IMG/VR virus record: IMGVR_UViG_3300048839_001434
Location: 1-37,710 of that record
DNA from: a virus
Direction: 5' to 3' (one strand)
DNA length: 37,710 nt
Position numbers and translations under genes: made by a program. Shown here in pieces: positions 29,639 through 37,710 of this stretch. The notes beneath the pieces are model-generated. The model was given only the letters and a program-made list of their open reading frames with translations, was not told the DNA's origin and did no database searches. Position 1 is the first letter of the stretch, and every line of letters begins with the position of its first letter.

Positions 29639-29774
29639 CCTCGTCGACGATCTGGCCTACCTGGGCCGCTACGCCCACCAGCCGGTCGACGTCGTGCTGC
29701 GCCTTCCGGCTCACCTCCGACGGCGACTGGTCGCGGCGACGCACCGGATCGTGAAGCTGGAGAGCGGATCGTGA
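29610..29774 (+). CDS. Tail assembly chaperone frameshift extension (GT-like)
   Basis: This frame has no plausible start codon and reads SPESWSPLDSLVDDLAYLGR, then YAHQPVDVVLRLPAHLRRRL, then VAATHRIVKLESGS. It is helical, well formed and ends in a GTGA overlap with the tape-measure gene. It overlaps the end of the chaperone gene in the +1 (or -2) frame. This is the classic arrangement of gpG/gpGT. The fusion would be about 160 residues. The frame is clear; the shift mechanism is inferred. Confidence 0.6.
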   Translation, partial: SPESWSPLDSLVDDLAYLGRYAHQPVDVVLRLPAHLRRRLVAATHRIVKLESGS

Positions 29775-31186
29775 GCGAAACCGAATACCGGGTCGTAACC
29801 CGCTACATCTCGGACACGCGCCAAGCGACGCCCGGGCTGCGCGGGTACGGCGACGCGGCGAAGGACACCTCGCGGCACCTGCGCGACGCCACGGCGTCCT
29901 CGATGGCGCTCGGCGGCGCGGCGCTCCGGATGGTCGGCACGTTCGTCACGCTGGCGTCGGTCGGCTACGCGATCCAGCGCGGCCTGACCGCGACGTTCCG
30001 GAACCTGAACGAAGAGCTGAACGTCTCGCTCTCGATGGCGGCGCAGCTCAATCTCGCGTTCCAGTTCTCGAACGACCCCGGGAAGAACTTCGCCACAAGC
30101 CTCGCGGCCTCGCGCGACCTGCTCGCCGACATCGCGTCCGACGCCGCCAAGCTGCCCGGCACGGCGACCGACTACTACCGGATCGCCTCGAGCATCAGCG
30201 GCGCGGTCTTCGCGGCGGGCGGCGACACGAACCAGCTCCGCGAGACGACGAAGCTCGTCGGCATCGCGGCGCCGGCGGCCGGGCAGTCGCAGAGCGACGC
30301 GGCGAACCAGGCGATGCGCGTGCTCTTCGGCACGGCGTCGGTCGGCGACAACCCGCTTTTCGCGATGATGCTCGGCTCGCAGCTCTTCGGCCCGGGCATG
30401 ACGACCGAGAAGTTCAACAAGCTCGACCCGGCCGAGCGCCTCGAGGCCTTCAACACCGCGCTCGAGAAGATCGTCACCGACGACTACCTCGCGGCGGTCG
30501 TGCACACGTTCGACACGCAGTTCGGCACGCTGACCGAGAGCATCGTCGGGTCGACGGGCATCCTCGCCGAGATCGGCGGGGACGAGATCTTCGCGGGTCT
30601 GCTCGACGGGCTCGTCGAGCTGAACGAGGCGATCGAGGAGAACCGCCCGGTCATCGTCTCGACCGCGCTCGAGATCCGCGGCGCGCTGCGCGAGCTGGGC
30701 GACGGGCTCGGCTGGTTCTTCGACAAGCTGGAGAGCATCGCGACCCTCGGCGGGCTCACGCAGGGCGCCGAAGGCTTCGTGATGGACGGCGTGCTGAAGG
30801 CCCAGGACTGGTTCCGCGCCATCGAGCGCGCGAAGGAAGACGGTCTCTCGGCGGCGCAGCCCGGCTACAACGACGCGGTGCGCCGCTACTACGCCAGCTA
30901 CCAGGGCGGTCGCGAGACCTTCGGCGGCGTCGAGAGCGGCTTCTCGACGGCCGCGGAGAGGACCGCGCCCCCGTCGAAGCGCAAGGCGGGCGCTGCGGGC
31001 GGCAAGGACGGCCCGGCGACCTCGAAGACGGTGATCCACCAGACGAACAACATCCAGATCGACCTGAAGAGCGACGACTCGCCCGAGGCGGTCGCGGTCA
31101 AGGTCGGCGAGGGGATGCGCCTCGCTGCGCGCCATCCGACGATGGCCGCGCGGCGCCCGGCGCTGGTGCCCGCTCCGCGTTCGTAG
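29771..31186 (+). CDS. Tape measure protein
   Basis: The 471-residue product starts at GTG 29771 in a GTGA overlap. It has an N-terminal polar helix (ETEYRVVTRYISDTRQATPG), a hydrophobic stretch (ALGGAALRMVGTFVTLASVG) and long helical repeats, with a disordered Ala/Pro/Lys-rich tail near residues 390-420. The place between the chaperone and hub genes fits. It is short for a tape measure, suggesting a short contractile tail. No peptidase motif is visible. Confidence 0.78.
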   Translation: MSETEYRVVTRYISDTRQATPGLRGYGDAAKDTSRHLRDATASSMALGGAALRMVGTFVTLASVGYAIQRGLTATFRNLNEELNVSLSMAAQLNLAFQFSNDPGKNFATSLAASRDLLADIASDAAKLPGTATDYYRIASSISGAVFAAGGDTNQLRETTKLVGIAAPAAGQSQSDAANQAMRVLFGTASVGDNPLFAMMLGSQLFGPGMTTEKFNKLDPAERLEAFNTALEKIVTDDYLAAVVHTFDTQFGTLTESIVGSTGILAEIGGDEIFAGLLDGLVELNEAIEENRPVIVSTALEIRGALRELGDGLGWFFDKLESIATLGGLTQGAEGFVMDGVLKAQDWFRAIERAKEDGLSAAQPGYNDAVRRYYASYQGGRETFGGVESGFSTAAERTAPPSKRKAGAAGGKDGPATSKTVIHQTNNIQIDLKSDDSPEAVAVKVGEGMRLAARHPTMAARRPALVPAPRS

Positions 31187-31195
31187 GAGGTCGCA

Positions 31196-32617
31196 GTGGG
31201 TCGCCTCCACTACCCGACCGCGTGGGTGAACGTCTCGCTCCTACTCGAGGACTTCGGCCAGCCCGATCCGGACCGCGCGATCGCGCTCGCGGGCCATCCG
31301 CTCGAGTTCAACGTGACGATCAACGCCTTCAACCAGGCCGACACGGCGAAGGTGACGATCGGCCTCGAGGAGTGGCCGCTCTCGCCGCGGCTCCTGCGCG
31401 GCGGCACGGTGCACGTCTTCCTCGCCGACGCGGAGACGATGGTCGACGAGCGCTTCTGGCTCTCGAAGACGCCCGACGAGATGCGCGAACTCGCGGTCTT
31501 CGCGGGCGTCGTGGACGAGCCGCGGGTCACGATCGACGACCGGCGGCGGCGCGTCGAGCTGAAGTGCCGCGACTACACGGCCTACTTCCTCGACGCCACG
31601 GTCGAGGGCGACTCGATCACCTACGTCGAGGGCGGCCGGAAGCTCTCCTTCGAGGAGGTGCTCCGGAACCTGCTCGACCAGCGCGACACGACGCGCGCGC
31701 TCGCGATCGACTACCAGGCCGACGTGATCTACCCGGCGGACTACAAGCGCCGCGGCGACGACCCGAAGCTCGGACGCCGGCGCAAGAAGCACGGCGAAAC
31801 GGTCTGGGAGGTCGTGACCGAACTCGCGCTCGAGGCGGGCTTCGTCGTCTACGTCGACCTCGACACGGTCGTCGTGCGCGAGCCCCAGACGATCTTCGTC
31901 GGTGGCGGGGATCCGGCGACGCGCGTCCGCTACGTGCTCGGCGGCAGCGAGGCGAGCGTCTCGCGGCTGGTGACGTCGCGCGACCTGGGCCGCCAGCACG
32001 GGATCAACGTCACCGTGACGAGCTACGACCCCGACGCGAAGCGCACGCTGATCGCGCGCTCGCCGCTCGTTCCCGAGGACGAGCCGAAAGAGACGCTCGA
32101 GCCGGCGAAGATCGGCCAGCTCTCGCGCAAGAAGAACGCCAAGAAGACGACCCAGCGCACCGACCGGCCCTTCGTCGTGCGCGGCATCTCGAGCCAGGTG
32201 CAGCTCCAGCGCATCGCGGACCAGCTCCGCGAGCAGCTCCGGCATCACGAGATGGAGGCCTCGATCGAGTCGCGCGACATGGTCGACGCGAACGGTCGCC
32301 CCGTGCAGAAGCTCCGCTACGGCGACCCCGTCGAGATCGCGCTCGGCGCCGACCTCTCGTCGGTCATCGCGAAACCGGCCGAGGAGCAGGTCCGAGACCT
32401 CCTCGCGATCGGCTACGAGGACGAGGACGCGCGCTCGATCGCGCTAGGCCTCGAGCGCTTGCAGGTGCCCTTCTACGTCCACCGCGCGAACCATCGCTTC
32501 TCGTCGCGCCGCGGCTATGAGCTCGACCTCGAGGTCCGCAGCCGCAAGCAGGTCGACCTCGGCGCCGACCGCGCGCGGCCGCGGCTGAAGCCGTCGCTCG
32601 AGATCACGATCGAATAG
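31196..32617 (+). CDS. Baseplate hub protein (gpD/gp44-like)
   Basis: The 473-residue product begins with a beta-barrel-like region (EFNVTINAFNQADTAKVTIG, then HVFLADAE and VFAGVVDEPRVTIDDRRRRV), the pattern of late-control D and Mu gp44 hub proteins. Its middle and end alternate strand and helix (YVLGGSEASVSRLVTSRDLG). An AGGAGG site precedes GTG 31196. The hub links the tube to the spike. The family call is by pattern and order, with the LysM and spike genes following. Confidence 0.72.
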   Translation: MGRLHYPTAWVNVSLLLEDFGQPDPDRAIALAGHPLEFNVTINAFNQADTAKVTIGLEEWPLSPRLLRGGTVHVFLADAETMVDERFWLSKTPDEMRELAVFAGVVDEPRVTIDDRRRRVELKCRDYTAYFLDATVEGDSITYVEGGRKLSFEEVLRNLLDQRDTTRALAIDYQADVIYPADYKRRGDDPKLGRRRKKHGETVWEVVTELALEAGFVVYVDLDTVVVREPQTIFVGGGDPATRVRYVLGGSEASVSRLVTSRDLGRQHGINVTVTSYDPDAKRTLIARSPLVPEDEPKETLEPAKIGQLSRKKNAKKTTQRTDRPFVVRGISSQVQLQRIADQLREQLRHHEMEASIESRDMVDANGRPVQKLRYGDPVEIALGADLSSVIAKPAEEQVRDLLAIGYEDEDARSIALGLERLQVPFYVHRANHRFSSRRGYELDLEVRSRKQVDLGADRARPRLKPSLEITIE

Positions 32618-32633
32618 AAGGGGAGGGGGCTCG

Positions 32634-33695
32634 TTGCCGTCGTTCCTTCCCGTCCTCCCGCTCGTGCTCACCGAAGACGGCGGCCGACGGCGCCGGATCC
32701 TCTTCACGGGCTCGGACCTGCCCCAGGACGGCGACGAGTCGAACTTCGGCGGCGGCCTGCGCAAGCACGTCGAGTATTACCCCGGCTCGTCGGTCGCGAC
32801 GGCCCAGATCCTCGGCCCCGAAGAGGGCGCGATCGAGTTCTCGGGCGTCTTCGAGGACCGGCTGAAGGGCTCGCCGGGCTGGGCGGTGGCGCAGGCGACG
32901 CTCCTCGACCAGATCCGGCGCAGCGGGCACCCCGTCTTCTACGAGTGGGGCTCGTTCCGCCGGCGCTGCCTCTGGGAGGAGGTGCAGCTCCGGACGCTGG
33001 AACTCCAGCGGATCGCCTACTCCGTGCGCCTCGTCGTGATCGACCACGGGCTCGGCGGCTCGACCTCGCGCGTCTGGTCGGCGCTGCGCGACATCCCCGG
33101 CGTCGACTCGATCCTCGCGGCGGTGGGCCAGGTGAACACGGTCCTCGACATCCTGCCGGCGGGCCTCGGCGGCGACTACGTGACGCTCGCGCGCGCTGCG
33201 ATGGGCCGCGCGGGCGGGGCGGTCTCGAGCGCCGGGCAGATCCTCGACACGGTCGCGACGCTCGGCAGCGTCGTCGATCCTGGGCTCGCGGCGCAGGCGG
33301 GCACGACGCTCCGCGACGCCAAGCGCTCGCTCGGCGAGGCCTTCGGCCACGCGGCGCAGCTCAACTGGAAGGGCGCGGCCGGGACGGCCTTCGATGCCGT
33401 GACGGGCGCCGCGCGCGACGCCTCGCGGATCGTGACGGGCATCGTCCGGAGCGCCGCCGAGGTCGACGCGGTGCTGCCCCAGGTCGACGCGCTCGCGAAG
33501 ACGGCGACCGAGGACACGGCCTATGTCGCCTCGGGCGAGGACTCGCTTCAGCGGATCGCGCAGCGCTACTACGGCAGCGCGGACGCCTGGACGCGGATCG
33601 CCGAGGCCAACGGCAAGACGAACGGCTCGGTCGAGGCGGGCGAGATCCTGCGGATCCCCGACGCGCCGACCCCGGACCAGCAGATCGTCCCGTGA
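32634..33695 (+). CDS. Baseplate protein with C-terminal LysM domain
   Basis: This 353-residue protein starts at TTG 32634 behind GGGGAGGGGG. An N-terminal domain (residues about 1-145, e.g. LRKHVEYYPGSSVATAQILG) precedes an Ala/Gly-rich helical middle (150-290). The C-terminus holds a LysM motif (AYVASGEDSLQRIAQRYYGS, DAWTRIAEANG, EAGEILRIP). LysM domains bind peptidoglycan or help assembly, as in PBSX XkdP and related baseplate proteins. It is placed between hub and spike genes. Confidence 0.75.
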   Translation: MPSFLPVLPLVLTEDGGRRRRILFTGSDLPQDGDESNFGGGLRKHVEYYPGSSVATAQILGPEEGAIEFSGVFEDRLKGSPGWAVAQATLLDQIRRSGHPVFYEWGSFRRRCLWEEVQLRTLELQRIAYSVRLVVIDHGLGGSTSRVWSALRDIPGVDSILAAVGQVNTVLDILPAGLGGDYVTLARAAMGRAGGAVSSAGQILDTVATLGSVVDPGLAAQAGTTLRDAKRSLGEAFGHAAQLNWKGAAGTAFDAVTGAARDASRIVTGIVRSAAEVDAVLPQVDALAKTATEDTAYVASGEDSLQRIAQRYYGSADAWTRIAEANGKTNGSVEAGEILRIPDAPTPDQQIVP

Positions 33696-34453
33696 TCGAC
33701 ATCGGCGCGGTGCTCGAGGTCGTCCAGCGCGAGCAGGCGGTCTTCCTCGAGGTCGCGCTGCGCCACGATCAGGTGACGGCGCTCGTGCGCTGGGCGCCGC
33801 CCTACCACGGGCCGGGCTTCGGGCACTGGTGGGTGCCGGACGTCGGTGCCGACGTGCTCTGCGCCTTCCCTGGGCGCGGTCCGGACGGCGCGACCGAGGA
33901 CTTCGACGAGGGCTACGCCTTCGCGGTCGTCTCGTCGACGCCCGAGCCGCCCGTGGCGGGTCTCCAGGGGCCGCTCGATCCGACCCGGCGCGTCTTCAAG
34001 GGCCGCCCGGGCGAGGCGCAGGACGACCACTATCAGGGCGCGCACGACCTCGAGATCGCGGGCCCGCAGCGCCAGCTCCTCCAGAGCACGCGCGACACGA
34101 CGGTCGTCGGCGCCGAGACGCGCCTCTTTCAGGCGACGCGCACGGCGGTCGTCGAAGGCACCGAGACGCGCACCACGAAGGGCGTCTTCACCTGGACCTA
34201 CCAGGCCGCGGCGAACTTCCTCGGGCAGGCGCTCCTTCGGGTCATCTCGCAGGCCGAGGTCCGGATCGACGCGCCCGAAGTGAAGCTCGGCTCCGAGAGC
34301 GCGCTGCGGAAGATCGTGCACGACGCCTTCGTCGCGCTCTTCAACGCGCACACGCACGGCGAGGTCTCGAACGGCCCCGGAACGACCGGGCCGCCCATTC
34401 AGCAGATGACGGTCGGCGTGCACACGAGCACCCGAACGAAGGTGGACGGATGA
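33692..34453 (+). CDS. Baseplate spike/assembly protein (gpV/gp45-like)
   Basis: The 253-residue product starts at GTG 33692 in a GTGA overlap. It has an OB-fold-like segment (DQVTALVRWAPPYHGPGFGH, WWVPDVGADVLCAFPG) and a C-terminal repetitive beta region (STRDTTVVGAETRLFQATRT, VVEGTETRTTKGVFTWTYQA) like a beta-helix spike shaft. Near the end is HTHGEVSNGPGTTGPP, the metal-binding tip-type motif seen in gpV/gp45 spikes. It pierces the host envelope. Confidence 0.78.
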   Translation: MIDIGAVLEVVQREQAVFLEVALRHDQVTALVRWAPPYHGPGFGHWWVPDVGADVLCAFPGRGPDGATEDFDEGYAFAVVSSTPEPPVAGLQGPLDPTRRVFKGRPGEAQDDHYQGAHDLEIAGPQRQLLQSTRDTTVVGAETRLFQATRTAVVEGTETRTTKGVFTWTYQAAANFLGQALLRVISQAEVRIDAPEVKLGSESALRKIVHDAFVALFNAHTHGEVSNGPGTTGPPIQQMTVGVHTSTRTKVDG

Positions 34454-34977
34454 CGTTCACGGGCCCCGGATTCCACGTCGACCCGATCTCGATCGCGACG
34501 GGCGGCCGCGTGCGGCCCGACATCGGCTACGAGGTCGACCTGACGCCGGGCAGCCCGGCGAAGCCGACGGCGCTCGAGCGCGCGCGCGATCGCCTCGAGA
34601 ACCGCTACGGGCGCGACCTCGAGTTCCCGGGCGACCTCGTGGTGCTCGGCGACGGCGATCTCGCGCTGACGCGCGGCCTCGAAGGCCTCCGGGCCTCCTT
34701 CGCGCGGGCGATCATCACGAGCAAGGGCGAACTCTTCTGGCGCGCCGGCTACGGCGTCGGCGCGACCGAGTTCCTGAACCGGCCCCACGCCGGCGCGATC
34801 GTGTCCGAGCTCCAGAACCGGATCCGCTCGAGTCTCGTCAGCCACCCGGCGGTCGAGCAGCTCGACGGACCCACGGTGCGGCTCAGCGCGAACGGTTCGC
34901 TGGTCGAGGTCGAGACGCGCGTCACCGTGGCAGGCCAGAGCCAGGCGGTCGGCGTGCGCATCCGGAGCGACCGATGA
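34450..34977 (+). CDS. gpW/gp25-like baseplate wedge protein
   Basis: The 175-residue product starts in an ATGA overlap. The core (LVVLGDGDLALTRGLEGLRA, ASFARAIITSKGELFWRAGY, VSELQNRIRSSLVSHPAVEQ) matches the gp25/W family, which initiates baseplate wedge and sheath assembly. The ALTRGLEGLRASFARAI helix and the FWRAGYGVG turn are characteristic. An added N-terminal 60 residues are less defined. It precedes the J-like gene in the standard order. Confidence 0.8.
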   Translation: MTFTGPGFHVDPISIATGGRVRPDIGYEVDLTPGSPAKPTALERARDRLENRYGRDLEFPGDLVVLGDGDLALTRGLEGLRASFARAIITSKGELFWRAGYGVGATEFLNRPHAGAIVSELQNRIRSSLVSHPAVEQLDGPTVRLSANGSLVEVETRVTVAGQSQAVGVRIRSDR

Positions 34978-36041
34978 TCGAGATCCCGACCCATCCCGAA
35001 CTCTACGCGCTCGGGAAGTCGGCGGCGCTTCTGCGCTCGAGCAAGCTCTCGGAGGCCTCGTTCTCCCCGGGCTACATGCTCGACATCCTCGTCGGGCTCG
35101 ACGCCGCGCTCGCGCAGGAGATCTGCCAACTCGCGCTCGAGCTGCACCGCCGGACCTTCGTGCGCACGGCCGAGGGCACCGCGCTCGATGCGCTCGCCGA
35201 GGATCACTACTCGCTCCCGCGCCGCCAGGGCTCGGCGGCGATCGGGAAGGTCAAGTTCCTGCGCTCGAGCGCGGCCGCGGGGCCGATCCTGATCGAGATC
35301 GGGACGCGCGTCGCCACCGACGACGGCTTCGTCTTCTACACGAGCGACCCCGCCGTGCTCTCGGGCCTCTCGGTCGTGGTCGACGTCCAGGCCGCGACGA
35401 CGGGCGTCGCGGGCAACCTCCAGCCGGGCAAGATCACGCAGATCGTGGACGCGCTCGACGACTCCTCGATCACGGTCTCGAGCAACAGCGCGCCGGCGAA
35501 CGAGCGCATGGCGGGCGGCAGCGAGCCCGAGACCGACGAGGAATATCGGGCGCGGATCCGCGGCTACCTCGCGACGCTCCGGCGCGGCACGGTGGCAGCG
35601 CTCGCCTACGGCGCCCAGATCTCGGGCGTCTCGCAGGCCACGGTCGACGACACGACCTACCCGCCGACGGTCTACGTCGCGGACCCCTCGGGCTCCGCGA
35701 ACACGACGCTCCGCGATGCGGTGGCGGCCGAGCTGGTGAACTGGCGCGCCGCGGGCGTGCAGGTGAACGTCCTCTCGGCGACGGCGGTCAACCAGGCCGT
35801 CGCGCTCGCGCTCTCGTTCGCAGCGGGCGTCGACACGTCGGCCACGCGCGACGCGGTGATCGCCGCGGTCGTGCGCGAGATCAACACGCTGACGATCGGC
35901 GAGACGCTCTTCCGCTCGTCGCTGATCGCCGCGGCGAAGGTGCCGGGCGTCGTGAACGTCGTCGTCTCGAATCCGGCCGGCGACGTCGTCCCCGCCAAAG
36001 ACCAGCTCATCCGCACGAGCGCGGCGCTCGTCACCCTCTGA
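34974..36041 (+). CDS. Baseplate J-like wedge protein
   Basis: The 355-residue product starts in an ATGA overlap. It follows the J/gp47 pattern: an N-terminal helix pair, then RTAEGTALDALAEDHYSLPR, then GPILIEIGTRVATDDGFVFY, and GVAGNLQPGKITQIVDALDD followed by GGSEPETDEEYRARIRGYLA. The C-terminal part (TIGETLFRSSLIAAAKVPGV) is also typical. It makes the wedge that ties sheath to fibres. Ends in a TGATG overlap with the I-like gene. Confidence 0.88.
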   Translation: MIEIPTHPELYALGKSAALLRSSKLSEASFSPGYMLDILVGLDAALAQEICQLALELHRRTFVRTAEGTALDALAEDHYSLPRRQGSAAIGKVKFLRSSAAAGPILIEIGTRVATDDGFVFYTSDPAVLSGLSVVVDVQAATTGVAGNLQPGKITQIVDALDDSSITVSSNSAPANERMAGGSEPETDEEYRARIRGYLATLRRGTVAALAYGAQISGVSQATVDDTTYPPTVYVADPSGSANTTLRDAVAAELVNWRAAGVQVNVLSATAVNQAVALALSFAAGVDTSATRDAVIAAVVREINTLTIGETLFRSSLIAAAKVPGVVNVVVSNPAGDVVPAKDQLIRTSAALVTL

Positions 36042-36718
36042 TGCGCGACGTCGAGGCCCTCCGCGACCAGCTCCTGCGGCTGGGCCCGTGGTGGCTGCGC
36101 GACCCCGAAGAGGTCATGGATGCGGTGCTGCGCGCCGCGGCGGCGCAGCTCTCGCAGGTCGAGGGCGCGATCGAGACGCTCCACGATCGGACCCTGATCG
36201 GGCGGGCCGACGCCTCGTGGCTCGACGAGCACGGCGTCGAGCGCACGCGCTACCGCGCGCCGGGCGAGTCCGACGACCTCTACCGGGAGCGGATCCGGGC
36301 GTGGCCCGACGCGGTCACGAAGCCCGCGATCCTCGCCGCAGTGAACGCGGTCCTCGTGGTCGGCGAGGCGCGGATCGAGGAGTGGCTGCCCGACGGGACG
36401 TTCCTCTGCGGGACGGGCAGCGGCAAGACGAAGAGCTTCCTCGGCAACACGGTGCTCTTCGGCCAGCGGCGCGGCTTCACGGTCTACATCCCGCACCAGG
36501 CGCCCGCGACCCACGACACGTTCTTCGTCGCCTCGGCGACGAGCAGCTCGCCGCGCGGCTTCCTCGTGCTCGACACGGGGGACGGGCACTCGCCCGAAGA
36601 CCGCGGCTCGTTCCTGGACAACGCCCTCGAGACGCCGAGCGGCGTCTACGCGCGGGTGATGCAGGTGCTTCGATCAACCAAGGCCGCGGGCATCGAGTTC
36701 CGCGTCATCGTCGAGTAG
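36041..36718 (+). CDS. gpI-like tail/baseplate protein
   Basis: The 225-residue product starts at ATG 36041 in a TGATG overlap. It begins with helices and LLRLGPWWLRDPEE, then DRTLIGRADASWLDEHGVER, the pattern of P2 gpI and Mu gp48-type proteins. A middle TGSGKTKSFLGNT resembles a P-loop by chance; no other NTPase motif is present. A beta-rich C-terminus ends RVIVE. It connects wedge and fibre and follows J-like proteins in most contractile phages. Confidence 0.7.
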   Translation: MRDVEALRDQLLRLGPWWLRDPEEVMDAVLRAAAAQLSQVEGAIETLHDRTLIGRADASWLDEHGVERTRYRAPGESDDLYRERIRAWPDAVTKPAILAAVNAVLVVGEARIEEWLPDGTFLCGTGSGKTKSFLGNTVLFGQRRGFTVYIPHQAPATHDTFFVASATSSSPRGFLVLDTGDGHSPEDRGSFLDNALETPSGVYARVMQVLRSTKAAGIEFRVIVE

Positions 36719-36727
36719 GAGGTCCGC

Positions 36728-37710
36728 GTGGCCCTGACGAATCCGTTCAAGTACCGGCAGGCGCACGAGAACGAGCGCGGGACGCCGGAGATGGTGAACG
36801 GCGTCTCCCTGAACGCCATCCGATCGCTCGGCACGGTGCTCGATGCGATGCTCGTGCGCTCGGACACGGCGCAGCGGCTCAGCGCCCTCGGCGTGCCCGC
36901 CTACATCGACGACGCCGCCCTCGTGGTGCCGGTCTCGGGCGATCGCTCGACGGGCGTCACCTTCCGCATCTCGGCGGGCCTCGGCTTCGAGCGGCGCGCA
37001 GTGCCGGCGGCCGGGCTCTTCGACGACTTGACGACGGCGTCGGTCCTGATCCCGATCTGCGTCGACGACGACGCCGCGACCTTCGTCTCGACGGTCTCGC
37101 ACGTCGCGAACCCGCGCATCGACGCGGTCTTCGTGAAGCCGAACGCGCTTGACGCGAACTCGCAGTCGGTCGACGTGATCGACCCGAACACCGACAACAT
37201 CACGGCCGAGAGCCGCAACCTCGACAAGCGCTACAGCTACTCGTTCGCCTACGTCGCGGGCACGCCGGCCGGTTCTCCGGTGGCTCCGGCGGCGCCGGGC
37301 GGGTACACCGAAGCGCAGCGGGTCGCGAATATCCTGATCCCGCCGGGATCGGGCGCCTTCGATCCGGGCGGCCTCACCGATACGCGCATCCAGCTCGAGC
37401 TGGCGCCCTCGCTCGCGCCGGCGGTCGGTGCGCTCAACGCGGACGACGTCGGCGTCCTCGCGCCGCTCGTCGACGACCACGTCCAGGAAGCGCTCGAGCG
37501 GCTCGGCGCGGCCATCGACGCGCTTGGCGCGGCCAACGCGCGCGGAATCCTCGTTCACGGCGGCATGGTCTACAAGGACACGCACACGGTCACGCTCCAG
37601 CGCGGGCAGGGGCAGGGCGGCACCGACGCCGCGCTGATCGTCGAGATCAACGGCGTGATCTACACGAAGACCGACGCCGACCTCGACTTCGATCTCCTGA
37701 CCCACGCCGA
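36728..37710 (+). CDS. Tail-fibre-like protein, cut by window end
   Basis: GTG 36728 has AGGAGG 5 bases upstream. About 327 residues are visible. The N-terminus (MALTNPFKYRQAHENERG) is probably the baseplate attachment. The rest is beta-rich with Asp/Thr/Ser repeats (AATFVSTVSHVANPRIDAVF, NTDNITAESRNLDKRYSYSF), a Pro/Gly-rich linker (TPAGSPVAPAAPGG) and a turn-rich end (VTLQRGQGQGGTDAALI). Position after I-like genes and composition suit a fibre or receptor-binding protein. Its stop codon is beyond the window. Confidence 0.7.
   Translation, partial: MALTNPFKYRQAHENERGTPEMVNGVSLNAIRSLGTVLDAMLVRSDTAQRLSALGVPAYIDDAALVVPVSGDRSTGVTFRISAGLGFERRAVPAAGLFDDLTTASVLIPICVDDDAATFVSTVSHVANPRIDAVFVKPNALDANSQSVDVIDPNTDNITAESRNLDKRYSYSFAYVAGTPAGSPVAPAAPGGYTEAQRVANILIPPGSGAFDPGGLTDTRIQLELAPSLAPAVGALNADDVGVLAPLVDDHVQEALERLGAAIDALGAANARGILVHGGMVYKDTHTVTLQRGQGQGGTDAALIVEINGVIYTKTDADLDFDLLTHA

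Noticed and set aside
36411-36450. A P-loop-like GTGSGKTKS in the gpI-like protein
   Set aside because: No Walker B or other NTPase motif follows; the surrounding sequence fits a baseplate protein.
1-37710. CRISPR arrays, rRNA, insertion sequences and transposases
   Set aside because: No regularly spaced repeats, rRNA-like sequence, transposase motifs or terminal inverted repeats were seen on either strand.

Overview
The window is most of the genome of a temperate, contractile-tailed (myovirus-type) bacteriophage, either free or integrated as a prophage. The DNA is strongly GC-rich: codons ending in G or C dominate, and genes abut at ATGA, GTGA, TGATG and apparently CTGA junctions. The host cannot be named. 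Two short proteins with clear lipoboxes, Shine-Dalgarno sites and sigma70-like promoter hexamers fit a GC-rich bacterium, probably Gram-negative, but this is inference. No integrase, lysis gene, tRNA or CRISPR array was found, so at least the integration and lysis modules lie outside.

Layout. (1) 1-5099, minus strand: a tightly overlapping leftward early operon. From promoter to distal end it carries small zinc-finger-like proteins, a 29-residue membrane peptide, a coiled-coil protein, a probable single-strand annealing protein, a PD-(D/E)XK exonuclease, a coiled-coil protein and a DnaQ-like 3'-5' exonuclease, then two unknown genes, the last cut by the window edge. (2) 5100-6017: a lambda-like immunity switch. 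A leftward XRE repressor faces a rightward Cro-like protein. Related 16-bp operators lie in both flanking control regions (three in the central region, two at the left promoter), spaced about 23-24 bp centre to centre. (3) 6040-7720, minus strand: two lipoproteins and a small exported membrane protein, a likely lysogenic-conversion or superinfection-exclusion cassette. (4) 7721-13622, plus strand: a hairpin-rich leader, then an early-right operon with small proteins, a GIY-YIG nuclease, a replication-initiator-like protein and a possible helicase-loader-like partner, a RusA resolvase and small DNA-binding proteins. (5) 13880-27207: packaging and head genes (small and large terminase, portal, scaffold, capsid, a giant MuF-type protein, connectors). 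(6) 27285 to the right edge: contractile tail genes (sheath, tube, frameshifted assembly chaperone, tape measure, hub, LysM protein, spike, gp25-, J- and I-like baseplate proteins, start of a fibre-like protein).

The most striking feature is the 1444-residue protein at 20786-25120. It joins an N-terminal MuF/SPP1-gp7-like head domain to a protein-kinase-like domain and a C-terminal ADP-ribosyltransferase-like domain. It looks like a capsid-carried effector that could enter the cell with the DNA. A small gene overlapping its stop codon sits where an immunity or chaperone gene would be expected.

Other points: two genes (16222 and 25347) have no ATG, GTG or TTG start and seem to begin at CTG codons overlapping the preceding stop. 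The tail-chaperone downstream reading frame also lacks a start and is probably reached by a +1 (or -2) frameshift at a TTT-C site. The switch is unusually legible: the repressor and Cro share the same GVPQAT recognition-helix core and so probably read the same operators.
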